Below, in pieces: positions 21,291-32,557 of a stretch of 64,000 nt of DNA (the stretch's first letter is position 1; each line of letters starts with the position of its first letter). The DNA lies in the NCBI GenBank assembly GCA_001931905.2, contig MSJI02000514.1:39527-103526 (forward strand). Direction: 5' to 3'. Under the pieces are notes generated by a model. It ran no database searches, was not told the origin of the DNA, and saw nothing but the letters and a program-made list of their open reading frames with translations. Source of the stretch: Cladosporium sp. IMV 00045. Taxonomy: Eukaryota; Ascomycota; Dothideomycetes; Cladosporiales; Cladosporiaceae. Position numbers and translations under genes: made by a program.

Positions 21291-23175
21291 TGGGAATTGG
21301 AGAAGCAAGAACGAAGTTGTGCCGAAAGTGCTTTGGTAATGTTTGTATGAAGATCGATCAGTGGCGCCTCCACAGCTGAGTCCTGCCCCAACAAGAAGTG
21401 TTTGATTGTTGATTTGTAGGTCTATAAATGAGCTCATTGCAATGCAGGTCTAAATTGAAGCGGCATTGCGGCTCGGTCGATGTTGCTGGCATCAGCCATT
21501 GTGTCTGAGCCTCACTGAAACTCGCAACTCTGAGCTCATTGGCGGAAGATGAGATATGCAGTCAAAATGTACCGCCCAAGACAAAATGGATGCACTAGCA
21601 AACACATCCGGATACCGATTGCCCCACGGATCAGAAACACTCGTCACGATGGCATGAAGGCAATTGAGACTCGTCACGAAAAGGCAACCAAGCAAGCGAG
21701 CCGATCTGATTCCGCAGTCATCCGCAACTTTATTTCTTCTGAAGAACGTATTCTGGACCAACAGACAACGCACACACGCGCCGCTTAACGCCAGGATTAT
21801 ACGGGCTCGTGCCTTAAGGCGGCGGCGTGCCGCCTGTCCCCGCTTATAAGCGGTAGAAGGTAGGTATGCGCCACTAACAGCATCTCCTCGACCCGTCAAC
21901 AAAATCCCTGACTGTCAATGGATTCGTGTGTAACATGTCGAAATTTCATGAAACCAGCATCGCCCACGCCCAATGCTCTCTAGAGCTCGACCAGAGATGT
22001 GTTCGTCGACCACAGAGTTCACAGTATACAGCCTTGTAGGAATGACCCACAGACGATCCACTATCCAGCTTAAACTTCGAATGGCTCCAGACTTCATGCC
22101 TACGCGCTTGAGTAATAGGGCGAACGACATACATCTGCACAGAGAGGAATCAGAGAAATACCCATTGGCTCATGCTGCCACTGCACATATTTTCGACCGA
22201 ATATCAGGAGTAGGACACAGGCGGCCCCAGGTAGGTTGGTGCCACATTGCCAAGCTGCAGTCTTCACCAGAATATCCGACATTTCCGGTCATTTTCATGA
22301 ACAACACTGATCGAAGATAAAGACACAGCTGGAACGTGCCGGTTGCGCATGCCCGCCATGCCTCAGTCAGTCGAATAATCGATTTCTATGGGCCGGAGTT
22401 TGCAGATACCCTGAAAGCAGCTGCAGCAGTCCCCTGCTAGTTCACGGCTGCAGGCTGTTGCAAGGCGTCTAGGTACCTATAGGTCCCAACCAGACCCCAC
22501 AACGGCATACACAACATTGCATCTCTCAAGTTAGAACGGGAACGGCTCGACGCATTTTTTGGACCCTTATCGTGTGCGGGATATGACTGCAGTACTACGA
22601 GCATTCAGAGCGTGCTGACCGATGCTTGGGTAGCCGTGTTGCAAACATTACCAGAAACCCGGGGCTTGATATACAGTAGCGTCCGGGTAGTAACACCTCG
22701 AGAACGAACGAGATGTTTAGCACCAACTGTAGTCTCCGTTTTGCCGCTCTGGACTGGAAGCTGGTATGCTGAGCCAAGCAGCGCAAACGCAAGCCACAGA
22801 CATCTGAGAAAGATCTCAGATCAAGAACGCGACTTGTTATCGATCAAGGATGCCATGGATGCCCTTGACGGCTCACGAGCGTTTCACCGAAACCCTGAGG
22901 CGACTCTCTCACGTACTCACGGTACAGTTACCCGGCTCTTCGAGAGTTTTCTACAGATCCACGCCTTCTGCAGCAGCTCCATGCGGACCAACCCACAAAC
23001 ACACATCGTCAAGTATTTCGGGTCGAGCAGGTCAGCCACTGGCGCGCAATAAACGGTGGTACCGCCTAAGTAGCCCTCCATTGGCATTACGGTGAACTGC
23101 TCGACGGAGTAAAATCTATAAAATGAGCACTTCAGCTCAACTTTCCTGCCGCAACTCACTTCACAAACCCTCAGA
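21291..23175. other. Intergenic region (1.9 kb)
   Basis: 3' flank of NUP85 and 5' flank of the aminomutase pseudogene. The longest frame, 22612-23052, starts with a non-ATG codon and looks random in composition. No supported feature. Confidence 0.55.
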
Positions 23176-24663
23176 ATGTATCCTGCAATCATGCGATCGC
23201 TTTGCCGGACCCAACTGCCCAGCAGGGCTCTTGCCGCTACACGACATTTTACTACTTCATCCTCTTTCGCTCAGCACTCAACCGGGAGCCAGCAGGATCC
23301 GTATTGGAAGCGGTTGCGGCCATGGAAAGATGTGGAAGCCAAAGACTTCCTCAGCTACAGCTGGCAGGTAAGAACTTGTGCTTACATATGACGAATGTCG
23401 CGACTTACCATTCTATAGAAGTCCAACTCAATCAAGAACGCAAAAAAACTCATCAGCTTCCTCGAAAAGTACTCCCAGAGCAAATCCCGGACAATCGACG
23501 ACAACAACAACGGAAGCCAACGTGAGTCGTGAGGACTTCCTCTCCGACGTTGAACAGGGCATCCAAGCAGCAACAATGGCGACCCGACTCACACCTCACA
23601 TCATGGCTGTTGCCAATTGGGATTCACCACTCGATGATCCGATCGTTCGCCAATTCCTGCCGCTCAAGTCCAGTCTTGTGCCTGACCACCCGATGATGAC
23701 TCTGGACTCGTTGCACGAAGAGAAGGACTCCCCTATGAAAAGCTTAGTCCACCGCTACCCAGACAAGGTACTTTTCATGAGTTCGTACACCACGAAGTCG
23801 CTGAAACGGCCCAACTACTGACACCTTTCCACAGCAACATCACACTGTCCAGTGTACTGTACATTTTGCACGCGGTCATACGCTGTCGGAGAAAACACTG
23901 ATTCCGTCAAGAAGACTGGATCGCGACCACCCTCAGGACTGGGAAAAGATGTTCAAATACATCGAGGCAAATCCTAACATCAGCGACGCTGTTGTCTCGG
24001 GCGGCGACACCTATTACCTCAGGCCACGCAATCTAGACCGCATCGGGAACCGCCTGCTCGACATACCACACGTGAAACGCATCCGCTTCGCACCAGAGGC
24101 CTAGCCGTGTGCCCCATGCGGGTCTCGAACCAAAGAACGAATGGACAAAGCACTCTCAAACTCAGCGATCACGCGCGTGCAATGGGGAAAGGTAAACAAG
24201 TAGCTCTGCACACTCACTTCGACCATGCCAACGAGTCACCTGGGCGACAGAGCAAGCTGCGTCAAACCTGCACCGGCGAGGGCTCATCATGCGGAACCAG
24301 ACGGTGCTGCTGCGTGGCGTCAACGACAACGTGGCAGCCATGTCTACACTCATCAGGACCCTCGCGGATATGAACATCCAGCCATACTATGTCTACCAAG
24401 CCGACATGGTCCAGGGCACTGAGCATCTGCGAACCCCACTGTCGACCATTCTGGAGCTGCAGAAGCAGATTCGGGGCACCATTGCAGGCTTCATGACGCC
24501 CCAATTCGTCGTTGATCTGCCCAAGGGCGGAGGCAAGAGGCTTGCGTGCGACTACGAAACTTACGATAAGACCACCGGCGTGAGCACGTTCCGAGCACCT
24601 GGCGTCAAAGGTGACAGGGTCTTCGAGTACCATGATCCTGTGGACTCGAATGACAGGTCGTAG
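23176..24663 (+). pseudogene. Lysine 2,3-aminomutase-like radical SAM gene, multiply frameshifted
   Basis: The intact family moves the alpha-amino group of lysine using a [4Fe-4S] cluster, SAM and PLP. The 5' end encodes a likely mitochondrial presequence (MRSLCRTQLPSRALAATRHF). Introns at 23368-23418 and 23781-23834 have acceptable borders. Family blocks appear in different frames: SREDFLSDVEQGI, DHPMMTLDSLHEE, the CxxxCxxC motif in CPVYCTFCTRSY, VVSGGDTYYLRP, KQVALHTHF, NQTVLLRGVNDN, PYYVYQADMV, GFMTPQFVVDLP. To follow them one must change frame near 23467, 23500, 23890, 24092, 24123, 24154 and 24235. Most breaks fit the loss of one base; the one near 23890 seems to lose several codons. Residues between breaks are well kept, so decay is recent, or this stretch is badly sequenced. 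No C-to-T stop pattern of RIP is evident. Confidence 0.82.
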
Positions 24664-25876
24664 ACGAGCTTCCAGTGTTCCGGATCGGAGCATCGTCCCA
24701 ACACCGCCGGAGGTATCAACGGCAAACGAGACATCTCACATAACCTAGTGCGGGTGAGATGCACAAACCCTTTTTGGACTGCCACATTGCCTGCGCCACC
24801 GGCGTTCGCTCGCTTTTTTCTTGTGATCAGATGCCTGTCGATCAGATGGATACGACTTTACAGTCTTAACGGCCTAGCTCTATCTCCTATTGACCAGTTC
24901 AAGTATGAATAACCTTTCTCCACGGTGCGTGTCCGCTTATCAGCTCCACCATCTCGCTTCTCAATGACGCCTCAACCTTGCATGCAATCCTTCCGCCTTG
25001 GTTCATTGTTGCAGCCACACTGCGATGAAAGATTCGTTCCCCGCCGCATGCACGAGCGTGCGATACATCTCAAGATCTCACAACCTTCGCAATATTTGTC
25101 CGAGCCACACCTGCCCAAAGCGTTCTGCTACAGTGCGACCATGTGTGAGTGATACACCCCAGGACAGGCATCCTACGTGGAGGACCTACTGATCGAGAGA
25201 TTTAGGGCAATCTGGAGATCTCGGCAAGTTCCTGGCAACCACCCGGGTCTTCAACGGCGGAAATACTCCATGTGAAAGCGCCTCTCGCGGGTACTTCACT
25301 GAAGGCTTGTCAGCAACGGGGGAAATGCGACCCGCTCGAGCTCACACAGCAGCCACAACCAACCTCCCGTCATCCTATCGTCATGGGTGGACGCCTCGCG
25401 GCCGACCTCTACGATGAGGTCAATGAACCTATGTGGGTGGTACAAGATTTCTAGCACTTTCTACAAAATTGTATGCAACAGCAACAGTGTCGACATGGAA
25501 CCCGGTCGAGGTGTCGTTTCTGTAGCTCAGCCACAACAGGTGTACCTTGACAATTGCACGCTCATTGGAGCCAACGAGGCTCCCATCACTAATCCTCGCA
25601 ACGATCACTTCACTCACCGTCACGGGAACCGGCTGGCTTGTCACACAGACGACGAGTAGCGCCATGCTATCACCTCATCATCTCTCCATACCTCTCAACA
25701 AACTGGATGATGTTCGTTGAAGCTCTCTGCATGACTGATACGTAACACGACCATCTACAAGTCTGTTGGCCAAGTTCGACTCGTTTCTTCAGCGTTCTCT
25801 AACGAATTTTGTATCACTTTGTTCTATCCCGGCCACCACCTACATCCTGCGTATGCAAAGCTCTCCATCACCCTCC
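24664..25876. other. Intergenic region, possible gene relic
   Basis: No gene supported. Short frames such as 24925-25152 and 25272-25454 have ordinary protein-like composition but no start-to-stop gene with introns that I can build, and no motif I know. Next to a decaying gene, further relics are plausible but unproven. Confidence 0.35.
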
Positions 25877-26279
25877 TCACCGCTTGGCGCTCAGAATGAC
25901 CAAGTCATTAAAATCCTTCGACCCAACCAGCTTTCCCAAGAACACCTTCCACGGCACGGTGACACCAGCCACGTTCGTCTCGTAGTTCGGCATACCAGCC
26001 CACTGTGGCTTCTGCACCTCGGTCAGAAGATCGCGCTCGTAGATTTCGACGTGGAGAGAGCCGCGGGTGATGGGCTTGGAGCTGCGTTGCAGGATGATCG
26101 TCTGTGGATGTGCGTTAGTGAAGCCTTGGTCTTGGTGGTGGTGGGGTGAGAGATGTCTTACGCTTTTGTAGGATGTCTTCAACCTCGCCTTTGGTGAAGA
26201 TGGCGAGGCCGTCCGGCACGATGGGGTTGGTTGCGTCGTGACGGTGGTGATAGACGAGGACTTTGCTGTCGGAAGACAT
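25877..26279 (-). CDS. Small uncharacterised protein, two exons with uncertain junction
   Basis: The N-terminal part begins at ATG 26279 (MSSDSKVLVYHHRHD, then VPDGLAIFTKGE). The C-terminal exon (26101-25877) has PITRGSLHVEIYERDLLTE, QKPQWAGMPNYETNVAG and SKDFNDLVILSAKR. The best-looking intron (26161-26102, GTAAGA, branch CTAAC, ACAG) joins the two frames out of phase by one base. Using a weaker GTTGAA donor at 26183 gives an in-phase 106-aa product. Either that donor is used or one base has been lost or gained in exon 1. No known family. It lies between two other damaged genes. Confidence 0.5.
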
Positions 26280-26612
26280 TGTATTGGGTGTCGAGCGTTA
26301 ATCTCAGATTTGTTTTTGTGGAGTCTGTGTTTAACGATTTCATGATAGAACATTTGTTCATATGCTGGCACGAGTACAAAGCGTGGTAGTCAATGGTGTT
26401 ATGTGCCGCATTCGGCTTGCAAGTATTTTGCATTGCGTCAAATGTTACATTGTGACTGAACAAAGAACTCAATGACGTGAAGGACGCTTGATCATGTTGA
26501 CATTCACCGAATACGCCCCTGCAGCGCAAAATGTTTATACAGCGAGTGGACTCGACAAGTGCCACTCGAACCAAAGCCGCTCAAACTCGTACAATCTCCC
26601 TAGTCCATGGAT
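26280..26612. other. Short intergenic region
   Basis: 5' flank of the small gene and 3' flank of the cyclophilin-RRM gene, both on the minus strand. Nothing recognisable. Confidence 0.5.
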
Positions 26613-28168
26613 TTATCTCCTCCTTCCATCGTATCTGTCACGACTGCGGCGCCTCTCCGGACTCCTGCGTCTCCGGTAGTCGCGATCATCGTCCCTTCGT
26701 CGAGACGGCTCATACCTGTCCCTATCGCTTCTGTGTCTGTCAAAATTATCCCTCGCCCGGTCCCTTCTAGGCGGACTTCTGCTGCGAGGCTTCCCCCGGT
26801 GTTCCTCAGAGCCAGTCCCTTTCCTACGTTCTGACTTGTCAAAGACATAATCGTAACGGTCTCCACGACTGCGGCCACCTTCCTCCCCACGATACTGCTT
26901 CCTTTGCTCCAGACTATCAATGCCACCGAAGCCTCCTCGGCTGCGTTTCGCCCCTTGCCGCCAGTCCGCAGAGAGTTTCGACACACTCTGAGAAAAATCG
27001 ACGTGGATTCGGTGGTCATCGATCAAGACGCCCTGCATTTTGAAATAGGCACGCTCACAGTCTTCTTTCGTACCAAACTCGATGAATGCGTACTGGAGAC
27101 TGTCACCCGTGGTCTTGTCGCGAATGACCTCGCAAGAGAGAATCTTTCCGAAGCGGGAGAAGATTAGCTCGAGATCCTCGTCCCGAGTCACTGGATTCAA
27201 CTTGCAGACGAACAAGATCTGTTCAGGCGGCGTGATGTCGGCAGATGGTAGGTCGCCAATAAGTTCTAACGTGAGCGCTTGTGCGCGTGCCTCGCGCTCA
27301 CGTCTAATCTTCTCCATCTTCTCCGGATCTGCATTCTCCTCAAGAACCTCATCGTAGGCGATCCTGACCGTCGCGCGTTGTTCGTCTGATGGCAGCGGCT
27401 TGAGGGCGGCTCGATCAGCCCAGCCGGATCTTCGTAAGGGTCATCGAGAACCACCGTATGGAGAATCCTGATATCCTGGAGCGGTCGGCCAGAACTGTCG
27501 ATGAAAGCAGAATTGATCTTCTCGAGAGCATCGAACCCTTCGACGACTTCTCCAAAGATGGCCGCTTTGCCGTCAAGGTCTTCAAGATTTTCGCCAAGGG
27601 TGATGATAAACTGACTACTAGCATATCGGTCGTCTGGATTCGTTTTACTAACAGTAGTCGCCATGCTGACAGTACCACGTTCTGAGTGTTTGCGCTTAGT
27701 CGAAATCTCAGGTTTGAAGGTCATCCGTTCCGGTTGAGTGGCGTGCTTTGTAGTGCCATCAGGCAAGCTCCATATCGATGCACCCCCATCACTACCTTTC
27801 GCTTCAGGTCCTATAGGGTCGCCCGTTTGGAAAGAGAAGTTCGATTGCACATTATACACCGGAGAAAAATTGTAGTACTTGACCTTGCAAAGCTTGAGGA
27901 AACTGCAGAACCGTACTACGTTAGCTTGTCAGAATTCATGCAACGATGACGCGCTCGGATGCCATGCGGTCATCAAAACCTCTTTAATTGCTGGCAATCA
28001 GCATATTTCGACACGAGACAGCCGGCGTACATCATTTGAAGATTCGAGCGCGTCGAGACTCGCTGACGGCTGTGGAGACAGCACTCACTTCTCGCAGCAT
28101 TTTGGGGCTTCCTTGACGAAAAGATCAATTGTGATGTCGCCTGCTGATGTCTCCAAAAGAACCGACAT
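26613..28168 (-). CDS. cyp6: Cyclophilin-RRM protein (PPIL4/Cyp6 type) with one frameshift
   Basis: Nuclear peptidyl-prolyl isomerase linked to splicing. Exon 1 (28168-28089, [17 protein letters not shown]) joins exon 2 at 27902 through a 186-nt intron (GTGAGT, GCTAAC, TGCAG). The cyclophilin domain follows ([60 protein letters not shown]), then [12 protein letters not shown]. Next come a linker ([18 protein letters not shown]), an RRM (RNP2 [11 protein letters not shown]1 LQYAFIEF) and an RS/RD-rich tail to 26613. Near 27398-27401 the frame changes between IEPPSS and PLPSDEQ. The exon total is one base short of a multiple of three, and no intron fits. As written, the isomerase domain would be translated with a wrong tail and the RRM lost. 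Sequencing error or a real lesion are both possible. Confidence 0.85.
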
Positions 28169-28799
28169 AATGGCAACAGCAAGGGCCGATTTTTTGAAAG
28201 GCTCAAACCAGAGGTGAGGTTAAGGTTGACCTGATGGCTAGCCGTGCGATCAGCGCAGCGAAAGGCAAGGCGAAGATCTTGTACGCCTGAGGCAGTAAGG
28301 CGGAGGGCGAAGTCACGTGATCTGCTCATTCAAGGTGAACTCCGACCTGGATACAAGAAAGCTAGGGAAAAGAGTGAAAATCAAAACAAAATGATAAAAG
28401 ATATACTAGGATAGCTTCTCGGTTTGATTCATGATTAAACATACATAGATCATGGGGTCAACAGACATATCTACTTGAATGGATTGTAATTTGAACCTGG
28501 TGTACTGATCGCTCGGTTGAGCCAAGTACGTTGCCTGTAATCGAGTCAGCGACAAAGTCGTAGGCCTCAAGGTACTCATAGTTGCATGAAGAAGAAGTGT
28601 CTCAGCGAATTGAGAAGATTGTAAAGTTGGCATGAAAGCATAGCCAACCAGTCTCAAGCAAGACGGCTGGCCCAGTCTTATGGCCCCAACTTGTTTCATC
28701 TTGACAGTGGAATAAGAAAGCAGGGGGTGGGCTTACTTGTATCAAGGTCGAGAACGCTTGAGAAATTGAGGTATAGTGTTCAATGATGGCCATACTCGA
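28169..28799. other. Intergenic region upstream of cyp6
   Basis: 5' flank of cyp6 and 3' flank of the GNAT gene. Short random frames only. Confidence 0.5.
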
Positions 28800-29441
28800 T
28801 CAAAGCGGCACTGTAGCAATTTGAAAGTGTATATCGTCTCTCGAGCCTTCCATGCCGATAGTGTGAGTAAATCCTCTCTTTAGGATGCTGGTGGCTCCCG
28901 CAACTCTCTCGAATCCAAGTCGAGGCCAGTATTCTCCGGTCTCTTCTACAGAGTAGTTGACAACCAGCCATTCGCCGCCAGAGTCACGCGCTGCATCTGA
29001 GATGGCGTCGAGCAGCAGTTTGCTCAAGCCTTGCTTTCGGTAACCGGGATGTATACAGAAACAGCAAATCTCAAACTCGTCTACCGGAGATGGTCGCAAG
29101 TGGTCAAGTGATTTCTCTTGTACAATGTGCTCTCCAGGCGCGGCGTCAGCGCTCTTTTCCTTGTTAATCCAGTCATTGCCTCGAAACGGGAGGATGCCTC
29201 CACACCCTACAGGCTGACCATCGATTAGCAAAACAGCAAGATATCCATCCGGACCGAGTTCTTCAGATAGGCGCTTGATGCCGATAGTAGGATGCTGGTG
29301 AAGCCGTGCCCAAGATGGAGGAAAAGCCTGGATGTCTTTGCGCTTGAAGGCCTTGATTATCATGGCGTGGAGAGTCGCTGCCCAAGGCTGGCCAGAAAGA
29401 GAGTCCGCCGGCAACAAAACTATTTCTGGCAGGCTCGTCAT
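28800..29441 (-). CDS. GNAT-family N-acetyltransferase
   Basis: Single-exon 213-aa protein, usual length for a lone GNAT domain. It has VGCGGILPF (beta4 region, about 78-86) and the acetyl-CoA binding motif A, CIHPGYRKQGLSKLLLDAI (129-147; R-x-x-G-x pattern at 135-139), followed by WPRLGFERV (motif B-like). It transfers an acetyl group from acetyl-CoA to an amine. The substrate cannot be told: it may be a small molecule, a peptide or a protein. No targeting signal is visible. Start is the first ATG in frame. Confidence 0.85.
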   Translation of the reverse strand: MTSLPEIVLLPADSLSGQPWAATLHAMIIKAFKRKDIQAFPPSWARLHQHPTIGIKRLSEELGPDGYLAVLLIDGQPVGCGGILPFRGNDWINKEKSADAAPGEHIVQEKSLDHLRPSPVDEFEICCFCIHPGYRKQGLSKLLLDAISDAARDSGGEWLVVNYSVEETGEYWPRLGFERVAGATSILKRGFTHTIGMEGSRDDIHFQIATVPL

Positions 29442-30580
29442 TATGGCTGAATCGATAGTGAGGCGGTAGTAGGTACAACTTCAGCCAGACTCGCCACTGT
29501 CTGACAGCTCACCATGCAGTTCATATACTGTATCGTTAGCGACTTTGAGATGAATACCACAGGCGAGGCTGAAGCTCCACCCTTCGACTCATTCTGAGTC
29601 TGTGGCGAGCATGGTATGTCGGCCGCTACTCATTTTGTGAGTGTTCTGTCAATACTTGTCGACTCTGTCGCTTTGCTGCAGGGATGTATCGCAATTTTGC
29701 ATTTGCAATTTCGCATTTGCAAGCAACTTACAATTCCAACCGGACCGAGGGCGTGACCATGACACAGCTTGGTAGACTATCCATGTATACCTCAAGGCTC
29801 CGCGGAATGGGCCGGCAGAGTTATTATTAACAGAAGCTTGCTAAGGCGCCACCTCGAGGCTGAGCCGGACGGGTGGCTCTAGCAAAGTCAATAGCGCGAT
29901 GTCGGCTCACGCAGTAGTGAGAAGTTTTCCACGGAGGCGAATGCGAGTAGTCGTTGACGGAGGAAGTGAAAAATCCAAACGGTAAGTAGCAGGCAAAGAT
30001 AGAGAGATCCTTACTCATCTCATCTCACATCCTGTCTGCCGCAAGCCTCGTTCTGCCTTGCTGCGAGAGCAAAAGTCTCGTGTGCAAGTCATATCCACCT
30101 CCGCAACCGCATTCGCCGCCGACTGCGCCGTGCATTTGCATTGCGCCGGGTGTCAGACGTCATCTGCTGTGGTGTGTCTGTGACGAAGCAAGTCCACGCA
30201 ACCAAGCACGAAGCTCCAAAGCGAGCCCATCGCTGCCGAGTGACCCCGGCCGCGTGAGTCCGATTTGCGAGTAGAAGAGAGTGATTGTTGAAAAGGCAAT
30301 AATTAAAGTCGACCCCGCTAGCTGCCCTGTTCCTGCAGAAGCCCAGCTTTGTCCATGAGAAGTGTTTGCTTGCGTTTTTCTCGTCTTCCTTCTTCTGGCT
30401 TTGCGACCTAAACTATGCCGGCACAGCTCTGCTGAATGCATCTCGGTTGCTGGCAGTGGAGCGCGGAGGAAACCTGAGTGGAGATCGAGCGGGAAGCACT
30501 TCAAGAGATTGGAAACGTTTTTGTCTCGTTTGCTGTCTGAGCCACTCGTCGCAATCTGACACTAGACGACAACGATCAGG
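29442..30580. other. Intergenic region between divergent genes
   Basis: Upstream region of the GNAT gene (minus) and the SYLF gene (plus). The frames seen lack motifs and ATG starts in good context. No supported feature. Confidence 0.55.
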
Positions 30581-32557
30581 ATGCCGGGCTTGTGGGAAAG
30601 AGTGCGAAGTGGAGGGAAGGCGGGTTTCGACAAGGCGTGGAACACTGTCGACAAACTGGGCGCACCAGTCAACAGATTGAGCAACAAATTGGGCAGCGAA
30701 GCATTCTGGCCAACAACACTGGATAAGGAAAGCGATAAGGCGGCGCGGATACTGAAGTCCTTTTGCAAGGATGGTTTCTATGCGGAGGAAGAGAAGGCTG
30801 CGACCGATGGACCTGCGCAAAAACAAAAGGTTCTGAAGAAGATTCCGACGGAAGTGATAAGGAATGCAAAAGCCCTGGCAATCTTCACCACCATGCGCAC
30901 CGGTCTCTGGATGTCGGGCGCCGGTGGCTCGGGTGTCTTGATTGCGCGCAAAGATGACGGATCATGGTCACCACCATCTGGTATCATGCTGCACACTGCA
31001 GGACTGGGATTCATGGTAGGGATCGACATCTACGACTGTGTTGTGGTCATCAATACAGAGCAGGCGCTCGAGGCATTTTACAAGGTGCGCTGCACTTTGG
31101 GCAGCGAGATCAGTGTGGCTGCCGGTCCTGTTGGTGCAGGCGGCGTTCTCGAATCAGAAGTCCACAAGCGACAGGCGCCCATATTCACCTACATGAAGAG
31201 TCGAGGATTCTACGCTGGGGTTCAAATAGATGGCACGATCGTCATCGAACGGACGGACGAGAACGAGCGCTTCTACGGCCAGCGGATAGGCGTCAAGGAT
31301 ATCCTCAACGGCAAAGTGCAATACCCACCCACAGAGATCAAACGACTGCTCGAGACGATTAAAGCAGCGCAAGGGGACACGAATGTCGATGAAAGCTTCT
31401 TGCCGGACGAACCACCACCCAGCGACTACGAAGTTGACGACGGCCACCTTTTTGGAGTGCCAGACCACGAAGATCCCGACCCATACGGCGTGCTTGCGCT
31501 CGAGAAAGAAGGCATGGCTTTGCGGGATGCAAATACGCACGAGCGTGCCTCGTGGGAACAATTCAGCTTCAATCCATCACCGACCAGTCCGATTGCTGCA
31601 GTCTTCGCCAGAACATCTGGCGAACGACCTCGATCCGTGATCAGCCGTCCAGTCAGCTGGCGCACGAGCACCCAGAGCTCAGTCGCGCAGACAGCACCCA
31701 AAACGCCATCAAGTCTGCGGACGAGCTTGGAACAGACTCGACCTCCATCCAAAATGGTCGATAGCAGCACGCAGACCGACTTGCCAGAGCTACCATCCTC
31801 CAGTCGCTCGAGTATTACCAGCGACAGTAGACGAGGCAGCAGGGGCAGTATGCAGAACGAACGCCGCGCATCCCCAATGCAGGATGTGCCTGAGAACGAT
31901 GTGCTCAACACCAGCCCAGAGCGCCAGGAGCCGGCCAGCGTCAGCAAGTCGAATGGCTACACGACACCGCCTCGCACGCCCGAGCCAGAGGAGACACCCA
32001 AGCCAGCAGCTCGTCATCAAAATTCTGAACCTGACAACCAGGACGCAGAACACGAGCATGACGACGACCTCAACGACGACGCCCAGATCATCGAACAACC
32101 GGTGGTACAAAGTATCCAGACCTTCCAACCTGCGTCACAACAGAAGATCTCCAAAGCGCGTCTAGTCACAGTTCCCAAGCGTGTAGCTCCCAAACTCCCA
32201 CCGAGAAATCCCAACCGCGGCGGTAAGGGCCCATTGGTCATCAACGGAAGCCCCACGGGAAGCACGACCGAAGATATGGAGGCGTCGCCGAACACGAGCG
32301 ACAGGGAAAGCGACAAGGGTAGCAGAAGAAGTCGAAGAGCTAGCAACATCACATCGCCGCCCTCATCCACCGCCAACACCGAAGTCGACTCCGTGAAGAA
32401 AGGCATGGACGAAATCAAGCTGGATGACAACGAAGCTGAAGAGGACGAGATCGAGAAGCGCAACCCTTGGGCGCAAGCCCACCAGCGGAGAAAGAGCCAG
32501 GAAGAAGAGGAAAAGAAGAAGCAAGGCAGAGAAAGCATGCCTGGTGGGTTCGATTGA
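30581..32557 (+). CDS. SYLF-domain (Ysc84/SH3YL1-like) protein without SH3
   Basis: 658 aa, one exon. The N-terminal ~270 residues form a SYLF domain: LKSFCKDGFY, KIPTEVIRNAKALAIFT, RTGLWMSGAGGSGVLIAR, GFMVGIDIYDCVVVIN, SEISVAAGPVGAGG and YMKSRGFYAGVQIDG. SYLF domains bind phosphoinositides and, in yeast Ysc84, actin, at endocytic sites. The remaining ~390 residues are disordered, Ser/Pro/Glu-rich, with RSSITSDSRRGSRGS-like stretches, PPRTPEPEETP and a charged C-terminus. Yeast Ysc84 ends in an SH3 domain that binds Las17; none is present here. A protein of this layout is common in filamentous fungi, so loss is not necessarily recent. Confidence 0.85.
   Translation: MPGLWERVRSGGKAGFDKAWNTVDKLGAPVNRLSNKLGSEAFWPTTLDKESDKAARILKSFCKDGFYAEEEKAATDGPAQKQKVLKKIPTEVIRNAKALAIFTTMRTGLWMSGAGGSGVLIARKDDGSWSPPSGIMLHTAGLGFMVGIDIYDCVVVINTEQALEAFYKVRCTLGSEISVAAGPVGAGGVLESEVHKRQAPIFTYMKSRGFYAGVQIDGTIVIERTDENERFYGQRIGVKDILNGKVQYPPTEIKRLLETIKAAQGDTNVDESFLPDEPPPSDYEVDDGHLFGVPDHEDPDPYGVLALEKEGMALRDANTHERASWEQFSFNPSPTSPIAAVFARTSGERPRSVISRPVSWRTSTQSSVAQTAPKTPSSLRTSLEQTRPPSKMVDSSTQTDLPELPSSSRSSITSDSRRGSRGSMQNERRASPMQDVPENDVLNTSPERQEPASVSKSNGYTTPPRTPEPEETPKPAARHQNSEPDNQDAEHEHDDDLNDDAQIIEQPVVQSIQTFQPASQQKISKARLVTVPKRVAPKLPPRNPNRGGKGPLVINGSPTGSTTEDMEASPNTSDRESDKGSRRSRRASNITSPPSSTANTEVDSVKKGMDEIKLDDNEAEEDEIEKRNPWAQAHQRRKSQEEEEKKKQGRESMPGGFD

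Noticed and set aside
21291..23175. Transposon or repeat relic in the long spacer
   Set aside because: No terminal repeats, transposase motifs or internal repetition seen by eye.
23176..24663. RIP as the cause of the pseudogene
   Set aside because: The damage is by small indels; I see no excess of C-to-T/G-to-A stops and the sequence is not AT-rich.
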